Shown here piece by piece: positions 28,611 to 39,056 of a stretch of 64,000 nucleotides of DNA (position 1 is the first letter of the stretch; each line of letters begins with the position of its first letter). Source of the DNA: Yersinia mollaretii ATCC 43969 (GTDB taxonomy: Bacteria; Pseudomonadota; Gammaproteobacteria; Enterobacterales; Enterobacteriaceae); contig NZ_CP054043.1 in NCBI RefSeq assembly GCF_013282725.1, positions 2,542,001 through 2,606,000 of the forward strand, in the 5' to 3' direction. The position numbers and the translations under genes were made by a program. Below the pieces are notes generated by a model. The model made no database searches and had not been told where the DNA came from. It was given only the letters and a program-made list of their open reading frames with translations.

Positions 28611-30275
28611 TTATTTATAAGCGTCCTGATGGACCCCTACCGCACGACCTGATGGATCGTCCATATTTTTGAATGATTCATCCCACTCGATAGCTTTAGC
28701 TGATGAACATGCGACTGAAGGGCCGCCAGGTACGCATTCAGCCGCACTTGGTAGCGGGAACAGCTCTTCAAAAATTTCGCGATACAAGTAGCCCTCTTTT
28801 GAGGATGGCGTGTTGTATGGGAAGCGGAAGTGAGCTGTTTCCATTTGTTGATCAGTGACTTGCTCGGCGGCTTTCTCTTTTAGTGTATCAATCCAGCTAT
28901 ATCCCACGCCATCAGAGAATTGTTCTTTCTGACGCCATGCAACGCTGTGCGGCAAGTAGGATTCAAAACATTCACGCAGGACATGTTTTTCCATTTTGCC
29001 ATTACCGCACATTTTGTCCTGCGGATTGATACGCATCGCGACATCAAGGAAGTTTTTATCCAAGAACGGCACGCGGGCTTCAACGCCCCAAGCGGACATC
29101 GCTTTGTTGGCGCGGGCGCAGTCAAACATATGCAGGGCTAGCAACTTACGCACGGTTTCTTCATGCAACTCTTTGGCGTTTGGTGCTTTGTGGAAGTAGA
29201 GGTAGCCCCCGAATACTTCGTCAGAACCCTCGCCTGATAGCACCATTTTGATACCCATCGCCTTGATTTTACGTGACATCAGATACATGGGTGTCGAGGC
29301 GCGGATAGTGGTGACATCATAGGTTTCAATGTGATAAATCACATCGCGGATAGCATCCAGACCTTCCTGCACGGTGAAATGAATTTCATGGTGTACCGTG
29401 CCTAAGTGGTTAGCTACTTCTTTCGCAGCACGCAAATCGGGTGAGCCAATCAAGCCTACGGCGAAGGAGTGCAGCTGTGGCCACCAAGCTTCACTGCGCT
29501 CATCGTCTTCGACTCGACGGGCAGCAAATTTTTTGGTGATGGCAGAGATCACGGAGGAGTCCAGACCGCCAGACAGCAACACGCCGTAAGGAACATCCGA
29601 CATCAGGTGGCTTTTCACCGCTTCTTCTAATGCGTTAGCCAGTTGTACTTTATCGGTAACATTGTCTTTGACGTTATCGAAATCAAACCAATCGCGATGA
29701 TAATACTCGCGAATTTCGCCATCTTGACTCCATAGGTAGCTGCCCGCAGGGAACTCTTTGATGGTGCGGCAAACAGGGACCAGTGCTTTCATTTCAGAGG
29801 CGACATACATGTTGCCGTGTTCGTCGTGGCCCATATACAGCGGGATAATCCCCAGATGGTCACGGCCAATCAGGTAAGCGTCTTTTTCAGTGTCGTATAG
29901 GACGAAAGCGAACATGCCTTGCAGATCATCAAGGAATTCAGGCCCTTTCTCCTGATATAGCGCCAAAATAACTTCACAATCGGAGCCCGTTTGGAATGCG
30001 TATTTGTCGCCATATTGCTGACGCAAGGCTTGATGGTTATAGATTTCACCGTTAACCGCCAGAATATGGGTGCGAGCCTCATTCAGCAGAGGTTGGGCAC
30101 CGGTATTGACGTCAACAATGGATAGGCGTTCGTGGGCGAGAATGGCTTTATCATTTGCCCACACACCAGACCAATCCGGCCCACGGTGGCGCATTAAACG
30201 TGACATTTCCAGCGCTTTTTTGCGCAGTTCAATGGGGTCGGTTTTAAGGTCGAGGACCCCGAAAATAGAACACAT
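28611..30275 (-). CDS. asnB: Asparagine synthase (glutamine-hydrolysing) AsnB
   Basis: AsnB makes asparagine from aspartate, ATP and glutamine. The 554-residue protein has the N-terminal glutaminase domain with the Ntn nucleophile Cys2 (MCSIFGVL). The synthetase domain carries the pyrophosphate loop SGGLDSS near residue 235 and the following CGNGKMEKHVLRE and LPHSVAWRQKEQFSDG segments. Length matches E. coli AsnB. GGGAGAT precedes the ATG. It is alone between the tRNA array and nagD. Confidence 0.97.
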   Translation of the reverse strand: MCSIFGVLDLKTDPIELRKKALEMSRLMRHRGPDWSGVWANDKAILAHERLSIVDVNTGAQPLLNEARTHILAVNGEIYNHQALRQQYGDKYAFQTGSDCEVILALYQEKGPEFLDDLQGMFAFVLYDTEKDAYLIGRDHLGIIPLYMGHDEHGNMYVASEMKALVPVCRTIKEFPAGSYLWSQDGEIREYYHRDWFDFDNVKDNVTDKVQLANALEEAVKSHLMSDVPYGVLLSGGLDSSVISAITKKFAARRVEDDERSEAWWPQLHSFAVGLIGSPDLRAAKEVANHLGTVHHEIHFTVQEGLDAIRDVIYHIETYDVTTIRASTPMYLMSRKIKAMGIKMVLSGEGSDEVFGGYLYFHKAPNAKELHEETVRKLLALHMFDCARANKAMSAWGVEARVPFLDKNFLDVAMRINPQDKMCGNGKMEKHVLRECFESYLPHSVAWRQKEQFSDGVGYSWIDTLKEKAAEQVTDQQMETAHFRFPYNTPSSKEGYLYREIFEELFPLPSAAECVPGGPSVACSSAKAIEWDESFKNMDDPSGRAVGVHQDAYK

Positions 30276-30670
30276 ATTTATCTCCCTAACTTCTCTGCTT
30301 TGGCGGTGATGATGTTGAATTTGAGTCGTTCATCGCTGGAACTTTTTTTCGTACATTGGCTTGTGATTGATGCAAGCTATGCCCCATGACGATGCAGTCA
30401 TCCGAATAATATTAAGCTGTATGTAAGAATTATATGCAAAAAACACGCCAATTTACCGAGCTGAGCTTTTGGCGCGATAGCTGATTCGGCGGCAAAAGCT
30501 TCTACTCAAAGCACTTGGCGTTGCAGCTAGGCCGCAAGCTCATTGGGTGAGTGTGCGTAGTTAGCAACCCTGCCACTTCAAAGACGAAGGGGACAAAGAG
30601 AAAATGCGCCAAAATAGGGAGGAATGGCAAGAAACTTTGGTGCATTGCACTAAAAAAGGGAGTGAGACCT
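30276..30670. other. asnB-nagD intergenic region
   Basis: This is gene-free apart from the nagD terminator at its right edge. It should hold the asnB promoter. Short open frames here have no family resemblance and none is reported. Confidence 0.35.
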
Positions 30671-30699
30671 AAAAAAGGCGTGGCGGCCATTGCCGCCAG
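30671..30699 (-). terminator. Intrinsic terminator after nagD
   Basis: On the minus strand TGGCGGC and GCCGCCA form a 7-bp stem around AATG, followed by CGCC and six T residues. It marks the end of the nagBACD transcript. Confidence 0.65.
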
Positions 30700-30705
30700 C
30701 AGGGA

Positions 30706-31458
30706 TTAGATAATATCGATTTCGGCAACAGAGGGGTAAACGTAACTCGGGCGGAATGGCATGGCTTCTATATCTGGCAATGTTGAAACGCCGGACAGGA
30801 CCAAAATCGTCTCAAGGCCCGCCTGAAAACCGGCCAAAATATCGGTACGCAAGTTATCACCCACAATGACCGTGCTTTCTGAATGTGCCTGCATTTTATT
30901 CAGCGCGGCGCGGATGATCCACGGGCTGGGTTTGCCCACATAAAATGGCTTGCGACCGGAGATTTTCTCAATCGGGGCGCAGAGCGCACCACAGGCGGGC
31001 GAAAAGCCGTGACCGTGGCTATCTGGATTGGTGGCAATGAAGCGTGCGCCATTGGCGACAAAATAGGCGGCTTTATGCATCATGTCCCAGTTATAAGAGC
31101 GAGTTTCACCGACAATCACAAAGTCAGGATTGATGTCAGTGATGGTAAATCCCGCTTTATACAATTCGTGAACCAATGCGCCTTCGCCTACTACATAGGC
31201 TTTTTTACCATCCTGACGGCGCAGGAAATCAGCGGTTGCCATGGCTGAGGTGTAAAATGCACTTTCCGGCACATCAAGCCCGGCGGTGATAAAACGGTTA
31301 GCCAGATCTTGTGCTGTTTGTGACGGGTAGTTGGTCAAAATAACCAGTGGCATTCCGGCGTTTTGCACACGGGCCAAGAAATCATTGGCACCCGGAATTG
31401 CTTTATTGTCATGCAGTAATACACCATCGATGTCACATATAACGCTTTTAATTGTCAT
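30706..31458 (-). CDS. nagD: HAD-family UMP/ribonucleotide phosphatase NagD
   Basis: NagD is a HAD-superfamily phosphatase with activity on UMP and GMP in E. coli; its link to amino-sugar use is by operon only. The 250-residue product shows the catalytic DIDGVLLHD near residue 9, the FVIVGETRSYNW cap region and the final VGDNLRTDILAGFQAG metal-binding motif. It is the last gene of nagBACD. An 86-bp gap separates it from nagC. Confidence 0.93.
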   Translation of the reverse strand: MTIKSVICDIDGVLLHDNKAIPGANDFLARVQNAGMPLVILTNYPSQTAQDLANRFITAGLDVPESAFYTSAMATADFLRRQDGKKAYVVGEGALVHELYKAGFTITDINPDFVIVGETRSYNWDMMHKAAYFVANGARFIATNPDSHGHGFSPACGALCAPIEKISGRKPFYVGKPSPWIIRAALNKMQAHSESTVIVGDNLRTDILAGFQAGLETILVLSGVSTLPDIEAMPFRPSYVYPSVAEIDII

Positions 31459-31544
31459 TGTTTAAATTACTCTTTTAGCGCGGTAATGAGCCACTATAAC
31501 ATGGTCGATTAGGGGATAGACCATGCAACTTCCTTATCAGCAGC

Positions 31545-32765
31545 TTAGTTTTCTAACAAGCGCTGCAACAAAACACCATTCAACATGGCGCGTTTCGCCA
31601 AGGCAAAAGCCCCGATTGCGGATTGGTGATCGAGCTGCGAAGTGACGATTGGCAAATTTTGGCGGAAATTTTTGAGCACTTGGGTGTTAATACAACCTTG
31701 AATGGCAGGAAGCAGGATTTTCTCGGCTTCAATGATTTCACCGGCAATGACAACTTTTTGCGGGTTAAATAAGTTGATGGCGATAGAGATGGCTTTGCCC
31801 AAGTAGCGGCCCACATGCTCAATCACTTCACTCGCCAGCAAGTCACCCCGATTAGCCGCTTTGCAGATAGCGCCAATATGACAATCATCCAGTGTTAGCT
31901 TGCTCGGATAGCCCTGCGAGAGCAGGTGCCGCACGCGGTTTTCAATCGCAGCATTGGAGGCGACGGTTTCCAGACAACCAAAGTTGCCGCAATAACAGCG
32001 CTCACCTAAGGGGTCAATCTGAATGTGGCCGATTTCGCCTACGTTGCCGTTACTGCCTAAGAATATCTGGCTGTTGACGATGATACCGGCCCCCGTCCCT
32101 CGGTGCAGGCGAACCAATATGGAGTCTTCGCAATCACGGGTTGCACCAAAATAGTGCTCAGCCAGCGCCAGACTACGAATATCGTGGCCGACAAAGCTGG
32201 TGACATTGAACCGATTTTGCAGGTTTTCGACTAATGGCCAGTTGCTGACACTGATATGTGGCATGTAGCGCACAATGCCTTTGTGCGGCTCGACTAAGCC
32301 TGGGAGGATAACAGCAATGGCAATCAGTTCACGTAATTTGCGCTGATAAGTATCGATAAACTGGCTGATAATATTAAACAGCGCATGTTCCAGTGTTTCT
32401 TGGGTGCGCTCGGGCAGCGAATAGTGCTCTTCACCCAGCGACTTACCACTCATATCAAACAGGGTAATGGTGGCATCATGACGGCCAAGACGGACGGCAA
32501 TGGTGTGGAACTGGCGATTTTCTGTCACGATGGAGATTGCACGGCGACCCCCGGTGGAGGCTTGCTGATCGACTTCTTTGATCAGCCCGCGCTCCAACAG
32601 TTGACGGGTGATTTTAGTGACACTGGCGGGGGCTAGCTGGCTGAGATCGGCAATCTGAATGCGCGAAATCGGGCCTTGCTGATCAATAAGCCGATAAACT
32701 ACGGCACCATTGAGTTGCTTCACAAGATCCACATTACCAATTTGTGACTGTCCGCCGGTGCTCAT
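31545..32765 (-). CDS. nagC: N-acetylglucosamine repressor NagC (ROK family)
   Basis: NagC represses the nag operons and other amino-sugar uptake genes, including chiP in E. coli, and is inactivated by GlcNAc-6-phosphate. The 406-residue protein has an N-terminal winged helix (about 15-80, with ISRIQIADLSQLAPASVTKITRQLLERG). The ROK domain has the zinc motif ERCYCGNFGCLET near residue 245. An ATG at 32765 is taken; a TTG just upstream is possible. NagC-type operators are visible upstream of nagB, nagE and chiP in this window. Confidence 0.95.
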   Translation of the reverse strand: MSTGGQSQIGNVDLVKQLNGAVVYRLIDQQGPISRIQIADLSQLAPASVTKITRQLLERGLIKEVDQQASTGGRRAISIVTENRQFHTIAVRLGRHDATITLFDMSGKSLGEEHYSLPERTQETLEHALFNIISQFIDTYQRKLRELIAIAVILPGLVEPHKGIVRYMPHISVSNWPLVENLQNRFNVTSFVGHDIRSLALAEHYFGATRDCEDSILVRLHRGTGAGIIVNSQIFLGSNGNVGEIGHIQIDPLGERCYCGNFGCLETVASNAAIENRVRHLLSQGYPSKLTLDDCHIGAICKAANRGDLLASEVIEHVGRYLGKAISIAINLFNPQKVVIAGEIIEAEKILLPAIQGCINTQVLKNFRQNLPIVTSQLDHQSAIGAFALAKRAMLNGVLLQRLLEN

Positions 32766-32781
32766 CAATAAAATTACTCGC

Positions 32782-33927
32782 TTATTTTAAAACCTCGTTA
32801 CCGTTAACGATGGTTTTAGTGATTTTATAATCACGGGTAAAGGCAGTCAGGTTGGCTACTTTGCCGACTTCAATACTCCCTAACTGCTTATCCACGCCAA
32901 TGGCGCGGGCCGCATACAGTGTCGCCATACGCAAGACTTCGTCCAGTGCAATGCCAACATGTTCAACACTGTTTTGTACTGCCTCGATCATCGTCAGTGC
33001 TGAACCGCTTAGTGTGCCATTCTCATCCACACATAAGCCATCGCGATAGTATATTGTTTTGCCAGCAAAAATAAATTGATCAATTTCAGCGCCTGCCGGT
33101 GCGGTGGCATCAGTGACCAAAACCAGTTTGTCGCCTTTTAGGCGTTTGGCATTGCGGATATTGGCCCAATCGACATGCAGACCGTCAGCAATGACACCCG
33201 TGTAAACTTCTGGTGTATCGAAAATAGCCCCAATCAGGCCGGGTTCCCGCCCTGAAATGTAAGGCATTGCATTATAAAGGTGCGTGGCGAAGCGGATACC
33301 GGCGGTAAACCCTTTGCGGGCTTGCGGGTAAGTGGCGTTCGAGTGACCCGCAGAGACCAGAATGCCGGCTTCAGTCAGTTGACGAATATATTTAGCATCA
33401 ACCATTTCTGGTGCAAGGGTAACTTTGGTGATCACATCAGCATTGGCACACAGAAAATCAATCATCTCAGCGCTGGGTTTGCGAATAAAAGCAGGGTTAT
33501 GGGTGCCTTTCTTCAGCGGGTTGAGATATGGCCCTTCCAGATGCAGACCCAGTGCTTTATGCTGATTTTTTTGCAAATATGAGCGCATGACATTGACTGC
33601 ATGCTTCATGAACTCATCACTTGAGGTGATCATGGTTGGCAGGAAGCTGGTGCAACCTGATTTTTCATTAGCGCGTTGCATGATATCCAATGTTTCTTCT
33701 GAGATAGCCTCAAGAGAGTCATTGAATTGCACGCCGCCGCAACCATTCAACTGAACATCAATAAAACCGGGGGCCAGAATGGCACCACCCAAATCACGTA
33801 TCTCAATACCAGCCGGTAGTTCATCGACAGGACAGATACGTTCGATCAATCCATCAGCCACGACAACAGCATGATTCTCCAATACTTCATGGCTGGTATA
33901 GATACGGCCGTGAGTTAAAGCGTACAT
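32782..33927 (-). CDS. nagA: N-acetylglucosamine-6-phosphate deacetylase
   Basis: NagA removes the acetyl group from GlcNAc-6-phosphate to give glucosamine-6-phosphate. The 381-residue protein is an amidohydrolase-fold enzyme. It has [16 protein letters not shown] early, [12 protein letters not shown] (about 142-153), the metal-binding [11 protein letters not shown] and [10 protein letters not shown]. It lies between nagB (19-bp gap) and nagC (13-bp gap), so it is tightly coupled. Confidence 0.95.
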   Translation of the reverse strand: MYALTHGRIYTSHEVLENHAVVVADGLIERICPVDELPAGIEIRDLGGAILAPGFIDVQLNGCGGVQFNDSLEAISEETLDIMQRANEKSGCTSFLPTMITSSDEFMKHAVNVMRSYLQKNQHKALGLHLEGPYLNPLKKGTHNPAFIRKPSAEMIDFLCANADVITKVTLAPEMVDAKYIRQLTEAGILVSAGHSNATYPQARKGFTAGIRFATHLYNAMPYISGREPGLIGAIFDTPEVYTGVIADGLHVDWANIRNAKRLKGDKLVLVTDATAPAGAEIDQFIFAGKTIYYRDGLCVDENGTLSGSALTMIEAVQNSVEHVGIALDEVLRMATLYAARAIGVDKQLGSIEVGKVANLTAFTRDYKITKTIVNGNEVLK

Positions 33928-33946
33928 CTTAGCCCCCTGATAACAA

Positions 33947-34747
33947 TTAAAGATTTTTGACGTTTTCAGCTTCTAATTCGCGGAAATATTTTACAGTTTT
34001 GACCTTCAATTCCATCGTGGACGGCTCATCACACACCATAATGGCTTTAGCATGCAGTTGCAGGCAACTGATGGTCCACATGTGGTTGATGCTACCTTCA
34101 ACAGCGGCCTGTAGAGCTTGAGCTTTGCCGTGTCCCGTCACCAGAATCATCACTTCTTCTGCATCCAACAATGTACCCACACCTACTGTAAGTGCATATT
34201 TCGGCACGAGGTTTGCATCACCACCAAAGAAACGTGAGTTAGCGATACGGGTTTCTTGGGTCAGGGTTTTGATACGGGTACGGGAAGCCAAAGAGGAAGC
34301 CGGTTCATTAAAGGCGATGTGACCGTCAACGCCTACGCCACCCATGAACAGGTTAATTTTACCGTAAGACTTAATTTTTTCTTCGTAACGGCGACACTCT
34401 TCATCGATATCCGGCGCGTTACCATTCAACAGATTAATATTCTCGGCAGGGATATCAACGTGATCGAAGAAGTTAGTGTGCATGAAGGTGTAGTAGCTTT
34501 CCGGGTGTTCTTGCGGCAAGCCGACATACTCATCCATGTTGAAGGTGACCACATTTTTAAAGCTGATTTCACCGGCTTTGTGCAGCGCAACCAAATGTTT
34601 GTAAGCTTCCATAGGCGTTCCACCGGTTGGCAGGCCCAGAACAAACGGGCGCTCAGCAGTGGGTTTGAACGCATTAATGCGATTTACGATATGACGTGCT
34701 GCCCATTTACCAACTTCGGTGGTGTTTTTCAGTGGGATAAGTCTCAT
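33947..34747 (-). CDS. nagB: Glucosamine-6-phosphate deaminase
   Basis: NagB converts glucosamine-6-phosphate to fructose-6-phosphate and ammonia, the entry into glycolysis. The 266-residue product has [28 protein letters not shown], the catalytic region [19 protein letters not shown] and [16 protein letters not shown]. It is the first gene of nagBACD. The 373-bp divergent region with nagE holds the CRP and two NagC-type sites. Confidence 0.96.
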   Translation of the reverse strand: MRLIPLKNTTEVGKWAARHIVNRINAFKPTAERPFVLGLPTGGTPMEAYKHLVALHKAGEISFKNVVTFNMDEYVGLPQEHPESYYTFMHTNFFDHVDIPAENINLLNGNAPDIDEECRRYEEKIKSYGKINLFMGGVGVDGHIAFNEPASSLASRTRIKTLTQETRIANSRFFGGDANLVPKYALTVGVGTLLDAEEVMILVTGHGKAQALQAAVEGSINHMWTISCLQLHAKAIMVCDEPSTMELKVKTVKYFRELEAENVKNL

Positions 34748-34853
34748 CTTGCACCTCTTAGGATTGCGAATAGTGGCTATACTCTACGCGGTTTGAATCA
34801 TTCAGCTAAGCGTAACTCAGATTTTGACTCATGCGTTGGTACAATGCTTCGTT

Positions 34854-34875
34854 CATTTTTCGAATGATAAAATAA
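34854..34875. promoter_or_regulatory. NagC-type operator near nagB
   Basis: ATTTTTCG-N4-ATAAAATAA is an AT-rich imperfect palindrome with the TTT ... AAATAA arms of NagC sites. E. coli has a pair of such operators in the nagB-nagE gap, bridged by looped NagC. This copy is weaker than the nagE one. Confidence 0.5.
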
Positions 34876-34920
34876 GTTTTGTATCATGGCTAGTGTGTTG
34901 GTGCTTTTTCACTGGTTTTT

Positions 34921-34936
34921 GGTGACATTTATCACA
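34921..34936. promoter_or_regulatory. CRP site in the nagB-nagE divergent region
   Basis: GGTGA-N6-TCACA matches nine of ten conserved CRP half-site positions. It lies between the two NagC-type operators, the same arrangement as in E. coli, where CRP activates both operons. Confidence 0.65.
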
Positions 34937-34946
34937 AAGTAGGGGG

Positions 34947-34974
34947 TTTTAATTTGCGTTACGAAATAATTTTT
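34947..34974. promoter_or_regulatory. NagC-type operator near nagE
   Basis: TTTTAATTTGCG-TTACGAAATAATTTTT has the NagC half-site pattern with central GCG and CG steps and TTT/AAA flanks. It closely resembles the site upstream of chiP at 39424-39446. Confidence 0.65.
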
Positions 34975-35092
34975 TTACACTCCACAATGAGTCATGCGTG
35001 CTGTAAATAAATATCGTGCTGTGAATAAATATAAAGTGTGCAATGCGTTTTTCTAAAAGGTAGTGAGTCAAAATAAATAAACTACTTAAAGG

Positions 35093-35106
35093 GTCCGATA
35101 TCGGAC
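35093..35106. repeat. Perfect 14-bp palindrome in the nagE leader
   Basis: GTCCGATATCGGAC is a perfect palindrome 14 bases upstream of the GTG start of nagE and just before the AGGGGGAAAG ribosome-binding region. As RNA it could only form a tight hairpin with little or no loop; it may bind a protein instead. Confidence 0.5.
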
Positions 35107-35120
35107 GAATAGGGGGAAAG

Positions 35121-37154
35121 GTGAATATTCTTAGTTATTTGCAAAAAGTGGGTCGGGCTTTGATGGTCCCTGTGGCCACACTGCCTGCTGCCGCAATATT
35201 GATGGGTGTAGGTTATTGGATCGACCCCGTTAGCTGGGGGGGTGATAATGCGCTAGCGGCATTATTTATCAAATCCGGTGCCGCCATTATCGACAACATG
35301 TCCGTGCTGTTCGCCATTGGTGTGGCTTACGGCATGTCAAAAGACAAAGACGGTGCTGCTGCACTGACCGGCTTTGTGGGCTTCTTGGTATTAACCACGC
35401 TCTGCTCGCCAGCTGCGGTTTCGATGATTCAAAAGATTCCGGTTGATCAGGTTCCAGCCGCCTTCGGCAAAATCAACAACCAGTTCGTGGGTATCTTGGT
35501 GGGTATCATCTCCGCTGAGTTGTACAACCGCTTCAGCAGTGTTGAATTGCCAAAAGCACTCTCCTTCTTCAGCGGTCGCCGTCTGGTTCCCATTCTGACG
35601 TCTTTCTTGATGATCGTGGTTGCTTTCATCCTGATGTACGTTTGGCCGCTGATTTATAATGCATTGGTGACCTTTGGCGAATACATCAAAGATATGGGTT
35701 CTGTTGGCGCAGGTATCTATGCCTTCTTCAACCGCTTACTGATCCCCGTCGGTCTGCATCATGCTCTGAACTCCGTGTTCTGGTTTGACGTGGCCGGCAT
35801 TAACGATATTCCTAATTTCTTGGGTGGCCAACAGTCTATCGACGCCGGTAAAGCCGTTGTGGGTATCACTGGCCGATATCAGGCAGGTTTCTTCCCGATT
35901 ATGATGTTCGGTTTACCGGGTGCGGCATTGGCGATTTATCACTGTGCACGTCCGGAAAATAGAGCGAAAGTGGCCGGTATCATGTTGGCGGGGGCATTTG
36001 CCGCCTTCTTCACCGGTATCACTGAACCGCTTGAATTCTCCTTCATGTTCGTCGCACCAGTGCTGTATTTCATTCACGCCGTGCTGACCGGTATTTCCGT
36101 GTTCATCGCTGCGAGTATGCATTGGATCGCGGGCTTTGGTTTCAGCGCCGGTTTGGTGGATATGGTGCTCTCTTCCCGTAACCCGCTGGCGACTCACTGG
36201 TACATGCTGATCCCACAAGGTCTGGTGTTCTTCGCCATTTACTACGTGGTGTTCCGTTTCACTATCCAGAAATTCAACTTGCTCACTCCAGGCCGTGAAC
36301 TGGCTGTTGAAGGTAGCGAAGAAGATGGTTACGACGTAAACGTGAACAACACGCCAGCCGTCAATGAAAGTGAAATCAATGGCTTGGCCCGTCGCTATAT
36401 TGGTGCTATTGGGGGGTCAGATAACCTAACTGGTATCGACGCCTGTATTACCCGCCTGCGTTTGAACGTGAAAGATTCTGCATTGGTTAATGACAATGTG
36501 GCGAAGCGTTTAGGGGCATCAGGGGTGATTCGCCTGAACAAACAGAGTGTGCAAGTGATTGTCGGTACGCGTGCTGAGCTGATTGCTTCGGCGATGCGCG
36601 CAGTATTAGCAGGTGGCCCGGTTCCAGCGGCAAGCACCACTGCTGCACCGGCTGCGGCCCAGCCGCAAGCTGTGATTAACAGCGCCAAAACAGCTTCATT
36701 AGTCTTGGTGTCGCCGATTACCGGTGATGTTGTGGCACTGGAGCAGGTTCCTGATGAAGCCTTTGCCAGCAAAGCGGTCGGTGAGGGTGTTGCCATCCGT
36801 CCTACCGATAAAACGGTGGTTTCTCCGGCCAACGGCACCATCGTTAAAATCTTCAATACTGACCATGCATTCTGTCTGGAAACTGAAACCGGTGCTGAAA
36901 TTGTGGTTCATATCGGGATTGATACGGTGAAACTGAATGGTCAGGGCTTTACCCGCTTGGTTGAAGAGGGGGCCACTGTGGTCGCCGGTCAACCTGTTCT
37001 GGAGCTGGATCTGGCTTACTTGAATGCTAATGCGCACTCAATGATTAGCCCAGTTGTGGTTAGCAACATTGAGGATTATGCCGGTATCTCGCTGTTGGCA
37101 GGTGACTCTGTGGTCGCCGGTCAAAGCCAATTGTTTGAGATTCGTGGCAAATAA
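35121..37154 (+). CDS. nagE: N-acetylglucosamine-specific PTS permease EIICBA
   Basis: NagE imports GlcNAc and phosphorylates it on the way in. The 677-residue protein has three fused PTS domains. EIIC (about 1-385) has many membrane helices and the GITEPLEFSFMF loop. EIIB (about 405-485) has the phosphorylated cysteine in GIDACITRLRL. EIIA (about 525-670) has the active histidine in IVVHIGID. Alanine- and proline-rich linkers join them. The GTG start follows AGGGGGAAAG. The transcript ends at a strong terminator (37212-37242). Confidence 0.96.
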   Translation: MNILSYLQKVGRALMVPVATLPAAAILMGVGYWIDPVSWGGDNALAALFIKSGAAIIDNMSVLFAIGVAYGMSKDKDGAAALTGFVGFLVLTTLCSPAAVSMIQKIPVDQVPAAFGKINNQFVGILVGIISAELYNRFSSVELPKALSFFSGRRLVPILTSFLMIVVAFILMYVWPLIYNALVTFGEYIKDMGSVGAGIYAFFNRLLIPVGLHHALNSVFWFDVAGINDIPNFLGGQQSIDAGKAVVGITGRYQAGFFPIMMFGLPGAALAIYHCARPENRAKVAGIMLAGAFAAFFTGITEPLEFSFMFVAPVLYFIHAVLTGISVFIAASMHWIAGFGFSAGLVDMVLSSRNPLATHWYMLIPQGLVFFAIYYVVFRFTIQKFNLLTPGRELAVEGSEEDGYDVNVNNTPAVNESEINGLARRYIGAIGGSDNLTGIDACITRLRLNVKDSALVNDNVAKRLGASGVIRLNKQSVQVIVGTRAELIASAMRAVLAGGPVPAASTTAAPAAAQPQAVINSAKTASLVLVSPITGDVVALEQVPDEAFASKAVGEGVAIRPTDKTVVSPANGTIVKIFNTDHAFCLETETGAEIVVHIGIDTVKLNGQGFTRLVEEGATVVAGQPVLELDLAYLNANAHSMISPVVVSNIEDYAGISLLAGDSVVAGQSQLFEIRGK

Positions 37155-37211
37155 TCAGTTTAGATAGGGACTGAAGTCCTGAATACCTGACCTGAGTTTT
37201 CAGCAAACTAG

Positions 37212-37242
37212 CGGGAAGAGAGCGATCTCTTCCCGTTTTTTT
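37212..37242 (+). terminator. Intrinsic terminator after nagE
   Basis: CGGGAAGAGA and TCTCTTCCCG form a perfect 10-bp stem around GCGA, followed by seven T residues. Confidence 0.92.
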
Positions 37243-37335
37243 GTTTTGTTTAGGGTAACAAACGGTTGTTTCCGGGCCGGGCTTGTTGGATTATATGCGG
37301 TTATATTTGTTGCGTTTGCATTGAGGAATAGAACA

Positions 37336-39003
37336 ATGAGTGAGGCAGAAGCCCGCCCGAGTAATTTTATCCGTCAGATCATTGACGAAGATTTAGCCAG
37401 CGGCAAACACACGTCGGTTCATACCCGCTTCCCGCCGGAGCCAAACGGTTACCTGCATATTGGACATGCGAAATCCATTTGCCTGAATTTTGGCATCGCC
37501 CAAGATTATAACGGCCAATGCAATCTGCGTTTTGACGACACCAATCCGGTGAAAGAAGACGTCGAGTTCGTTGAGTCAATTAAGCACGACGTAGAGTGGT
37601 TAGGCTTCACCTGGAGCGGTGATGTACGTTACTCCTCAGACTATTTTGACCAACTGTACCAGTACGCGATAGAGCTGATTAACAAGGGGCTGGCGTATGT
37701 GGATGAGTTAACGGCAGAGCAAATGCGCGAATATCGCGGCACACTGACTGCGCCGGGTAAAAACAGCCCATATCGCGACCGCAGTGTGGAAGAGAACTTG
37801 GCGCTGTTTGAAAAAATGCGCGCCGGGGGCTTTGCTGAAGGCACCGCTTGCCTGCGTGCCAAAATCGACATGGCGTCACCTTTCATTGTGATGCGTGATC
37901 CGGTGCTGTACCGCATTAAATTTGCTGAACACCATCAGTCTGGTAACAAGTGGTGCATCTACCCGATGTATGACTTTACCCATTGTATTTCTGATGCGAT
38001 TGAAGGGATCACCCATTCACTCTGTACTTTGGAGTTCCAGGATAACCGTCGTTTGTATGATTGGGTGCTGGATAATATCTCCATTGAATGTCATCCGCGC
38101 CAGTATGAGTTCTCCCGCCTGAATCTCGAATACGCCATTATGTCTAAGCGTAAGCTGAACCAACTGGTGACTGAGAAGGTGGTAGAGGGCTGGGATGACC
38201 CACGTATGCCAACCATCTCTGGCTTGCGTCGCCGTGGCTACACCGCCGCCTCTATCCGTGAATTCTGCCGTCGTATTGGTGTTACCAAGCAGGATAACCA
38301 CGTTGAAATGATGTCACTGGAGTCATGCATCCGTGATGATTTGAACGAAAATGCCCCTCGGGCGATGGCGGTTCTTGACCCGATCAAAGTGATTATCGAA
38401 AATCACGTGGCTGGGGAAGAGTGGCTGACGATGCCCAATCATCCGAATAATCCGGATATGGGTACCCGTCAGGTTCCATTTGATCGCGAAATTTACATCG
38501 ATCGCGCTGACTTCCGCGAAGAAGCCAATAAGCAGTACAAGCGCTTGGTGCTGGGCAAAGAAGTGCGCCTGCGCAATGCTTACGTGATCAAAGCTGAACG
38601 TGTCGAGAAAGACGCTGAAGGTAATATCACGACGCTTTATTGCAGCTATGACGCCGAAACATTAAACAAAGATCCCGCAGATGGCCGCAAAGTGAAAGGC
38701 GTTATTCACTGGGTTTCTGTTAAACATGCCCTGCCAGCAGAAATTCGTTTATACGATCGTCTGTTTAGTGTGGCAAACCCAGCCGCAGCGGAAGACTTCC
38801 TGTCGACGATTAACCCTGAGTCTTTGGTTATCCGCCAAGGCTTCGTTGAGCCGAGCTTGGCTGATGCGGTGCCAGAGAGAACCTATCAGTTTGAACGTGA
38901 AGGTTATTTCTGTGCCGATAGCCGCTACTCTCGCCCTGATGCGCTGGTCTTTAACCGCACAGTTGGCTTGCGTGATACTTGGACTGCAAAAGCAATAAAC
39001 TAA
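37336..39003 (+). CDS. glnS: Glutamine--tRNA ligase
   Basis: GlnS charges tRNA-Gln; class Ib synthetase. The 555-residue form starts [14 protein letters not shown]. An upstream open frame to 37246 is ignored because it would run through the nagE terminator region. HIGH is at 41-44 (HIGHAKS). The KMSKS equivalent is AIMSKRKLN near residue 270. The C-terminal beta-barrel anticodon domain is complete. Its substrate tRNAs, three glutamine tRNAs, lie about 9 kb away in the same window. Confidence 0.97.
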   Translation: MSEAEARPSNFIRQIIDEDLASGKHTSVHTRFPPEPNGYLHIGHAKSICLNFGIAQDYNGQCNLRFDDTNPVKEDVEFVESIKHDVEWLGFTWSGDVRYSSDYFDQLYQYAIELINKGLAYVDELTAEQMREYRGTLTAPGKNSPYRDRSVEENLALFEKMRAGGFAEGTACLRAKIDMASPFIVMRDPVLYRIKFAEHHQSGNKWCIYPMYDFTHCISDAIEGITHSLCTLEFQDNRRLYDWVLDNISIECHPRQYEFSRLNLEYAIMSKRKLNQLVTEKVVEGWDDPRMPTISGLRRRGYTAASIREFCRRIGVTKQDNHVEMMSLESCIRDDLNENAPRAMAVLDPIKVIIENHVAGEEWLTMPNHPNNPDMGTRQVPFDREIYIDRADFREEANKQYKRLVLGKEVRLRNAYVIKAERVEKDAEGNITTLYCSYDAETLNKDPADGRKVKGVIHWVSVKHALPAEIRLYDRLFSVANPAAAEDFLSTINPESLVIRQGFVEPSLADAVPERTYQFEREGYFCADSRYSRPDALVFNRTVGLRDTWTAKAIN

Positions 39004-39030
39004 GCTTTTGCACTCAAATTCAACTTCATT

Positions 39031-39056
39031 GGCGTGGCTGAGTCCACGCCTTTTTT
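39031..39056 (+). terminator. Intrinsic terminator after glnS
   Basis: GGCGTGG pairs with CCACGCC around a short loop and is followed by six T residues, 27 bp after the glnS stop. Confidence 0.85.

Noticed and set aside
37246..37335. A 30-codon N-terminal extension of GlnS
   Set aside because: It begins just past the nagE terminator T-run and has no family support; [14 protein letters not shown] at 37336 is the conserved start.
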